Source of the DNA: Frankia casuarinae
Lineage (GTDB): Bacteria > Actinomycetota > Actinomycetes > Frankiales > Frankiaceae
DNA length: 64,000 nucleotides
Direction: 5' to 3'
NCBI RefSeq assembly: GCF_000013345.1
Contig: NC_007777.1
Span: 4,960,001 to 5,024,000 of the forward strand
Position 1 is the stretch's first letter, and each line of letters starts with the position of its first letter. This document shows positions 63,181-64,000 of this stretch, piece after piece. Under the pieces are notes generated by a model, which had not been told where the DNA came from, did not search any database, and saw nothing but the letters and a program-made list of their open reading frames with translations. A program made the position numbers and the translations under genes.

Positions 63181-64000
63181 ATGGTCCAGGGAAGAAACAC
63201 GCCCGCTGTCGCGGTGATCGGGGCCGGCATCGGCGGCCTGACCCTGGCGCTGGCCCTGGCGAGGGCCGGCGTTCCGTGCCGGGTGTACGAACAGGCGGAG
63301 AACCTCTCGGAGGTCGGGGCCGGGATCCAGCTCGCGCCGAACGCGGTGCGGCTGCTGAACCGGCTCGGCCTGACGGACAGCCTGCGCGTGATTGCGGTCG
63401 CGCCCCAGGCCATAGAAATCCGGCGCTGGCACGACGACCAGTTGCTGTCCCTGACCAGTCTGGGATCCCTGTGCCAGGAGTTGTACCGCGCGCCCTACTA
63501 CACGCTGCACCGCGCCCATCTGCACGATGTGCTGAAGCGGGCCGTCGGCATGGAAAGGGTGTCGCTGGGGAGTCGGCTTGTCCGCGTGGTTGAACAGGAG
63601 CACGGTGTCGAGCTTCACTTCGCGGACAGTACCGTCCGAACGGCCGACCTGGTGATCGGCGCGGACGGAATCCATTCGGCGGTACGAGACGCGTTGATCC
63701 GCGATGAGCAGGTGTACTCGGGTAACGTGGTCTACCGTGGCCTGATACCAGCGGAGCGGCTCTCCGGACTGGGCCGAATCCCCAAGGTGCGCATATGGAT
63801 CGGACCGGGCAAGCACTGCGTGTCCTACCCCGTGGCAGGCGGGCGACTGATCAGCTTCGCTGCGACCGCACCGCGTCCCCACGTGTCGGAATCATGGTCA
63901 GCCGACGGGGATCAAGAAGAACTGCTCGCTGAGTATGCGGGCTGGAACGGCACCACACGACGGATCCTGGAGGCTGGGGACAGCGTTCGGTGCTGGGCAC
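63181..64000 (+). CDS. FAD-dependent aromatic hydroxylase (salicylate-hydroxylase-like), 3' end outside window
   Basis: 273 codons seen from ATG 63181, with GGAGG 6 nt upstream. FAD motifs are AVAVIGAGIGGLTLALALAR, EVGAGIQLAPNAVRLLNRLG and DLVIGADGIHSAVRDALI, followed by VVYRGLIPAERL. It is of the salicylate 1-monooxygenase / 3-hydroxybenzoate 6-hydroxylase group. It lies 22 bp after the GriH-like gene, so it probably hydroxylates the aminohydroxybenzoate. Platensimycin-type pathways use a comparable flavin enzyme on 3-amino-4-hydroxybenzoate. The C-terminal third is missing. Confidence 0.82.
   Translation, partial: MVQGRNTPAVAVIGAGIGGLTLALALARAGVPCRVYEQAENLSEVGAGIQLAPNAVRLLNRLGLTDSLRVIAVAPQAIEIRRWHDDQLLSLTSLGSLCQELYRAPYYTLHRAHLHDVLKRAVGMERVSLGSRLVRVVEQEHGVELHFADSTVRTADLVIGADGIHSAVRDALIRDEQVYSGNVVYRGLIPAERLSGLGRIPKVRIWIGPGKHCVSYPVAGGRLISFAATAPRPHVSESWSADGDQEELLAEYAGWNGTTRRILEAGDSVRCWA

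Noticed and set aside
1..64000. tRNA, rRNA and riboswitch genes
   Set aside because: None recognised by eye. A tRNAscan-SE and Rfam search would be needed to exclude short ones.

Overview
The DNA is strongly GC-rich, with third-position GC bias in the genes, GTG starts and many ATGA/GTGA overlaps. Together with WD40/TPR STAND proteins, IS6/IS5/ISL3 debris, an actinobacterial integrative element and GriI/GriH-type genes, this points to a high-GC actinomycete, probably Frankia or a close relative. The genus is inferred from gene flavour, not proven.

Layout. (1) About 1-7110: the right part of an integrative element. It holds an XRE regulator, five overlapping small genes, a RepSA-like rolling-circle initiator, a small unknown gene and a large serine integrase that ends inside an FMN reductase gene. 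(2) 7565-9400: a scrambled IS6 copy and an intact IS6 copy, the latter inserted in the last codons of dnaE (9181-12930). (3) 13.7-16.6 kb: a lipid cassette of two diiron acyl-ACP-desaturase-like proteins, an ACP and a hotdog thioesterase. (4) 16.8-21 kb: copper-handling proteins (CopC-CopD fusion, YcnI) and membrane proteins. (5) 21.5-28.5 kb: a flavoprotein, a repeat-rich small protein, a PAS-PAS hybrid histidine kinase, a DnaJ remnant with a CbpM-like gene, and an ECF sigma factor with a partner protein. (6) 28.7-38.5 kb: a conflict-type block with a pseudocaspase-STAND-WD40 protein, an overlapping Ser/Thr kinase-NHL protein and a convergent TIR-NB-ARC-TPR protein, all carrying near-perfect short tandem repeats. 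(7) bioB and idi. (8) 41-44.6 kb: IS5 and ISL3 wrecks.

(9) 44.9 kb to the window end: the most interesting part, an apparently intact RiPP gene cluster of the thiopeptide or azole/dehydroamino-acid type. It has a 59-residue precursor (59347-59526) whose core reads SGSGILCC, nine serines, CC. It also has a split LanB dehydratase (glutamylation and elimination proteins), an additional LanB-C/pyridine-synthase-like protein, an ocin-ThiF-like partner protein, a YcaO cyclodehydratase ending in proline, a flavin azoline dehydrogenase and an ABC exporter. Directly after the precursor come an acyl-adenylating ligase, a GriI-like aldolase, a GriH-like dehydroquinate-synthase-II homologue and a flavin hydroxylase. 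That set is expected to make and activate a 3-amino-4-hydroxybenzoate-type acid. The combined reading is a serine-rich thiopeptide or polyazole decorated with an aminohydroxybenzoate unit. I know of no described compound with this core and this side-chain pathway, but I could not search. The cluster continues past the right edge.

No tRNA, rRNA or CRISPR array was recognised.
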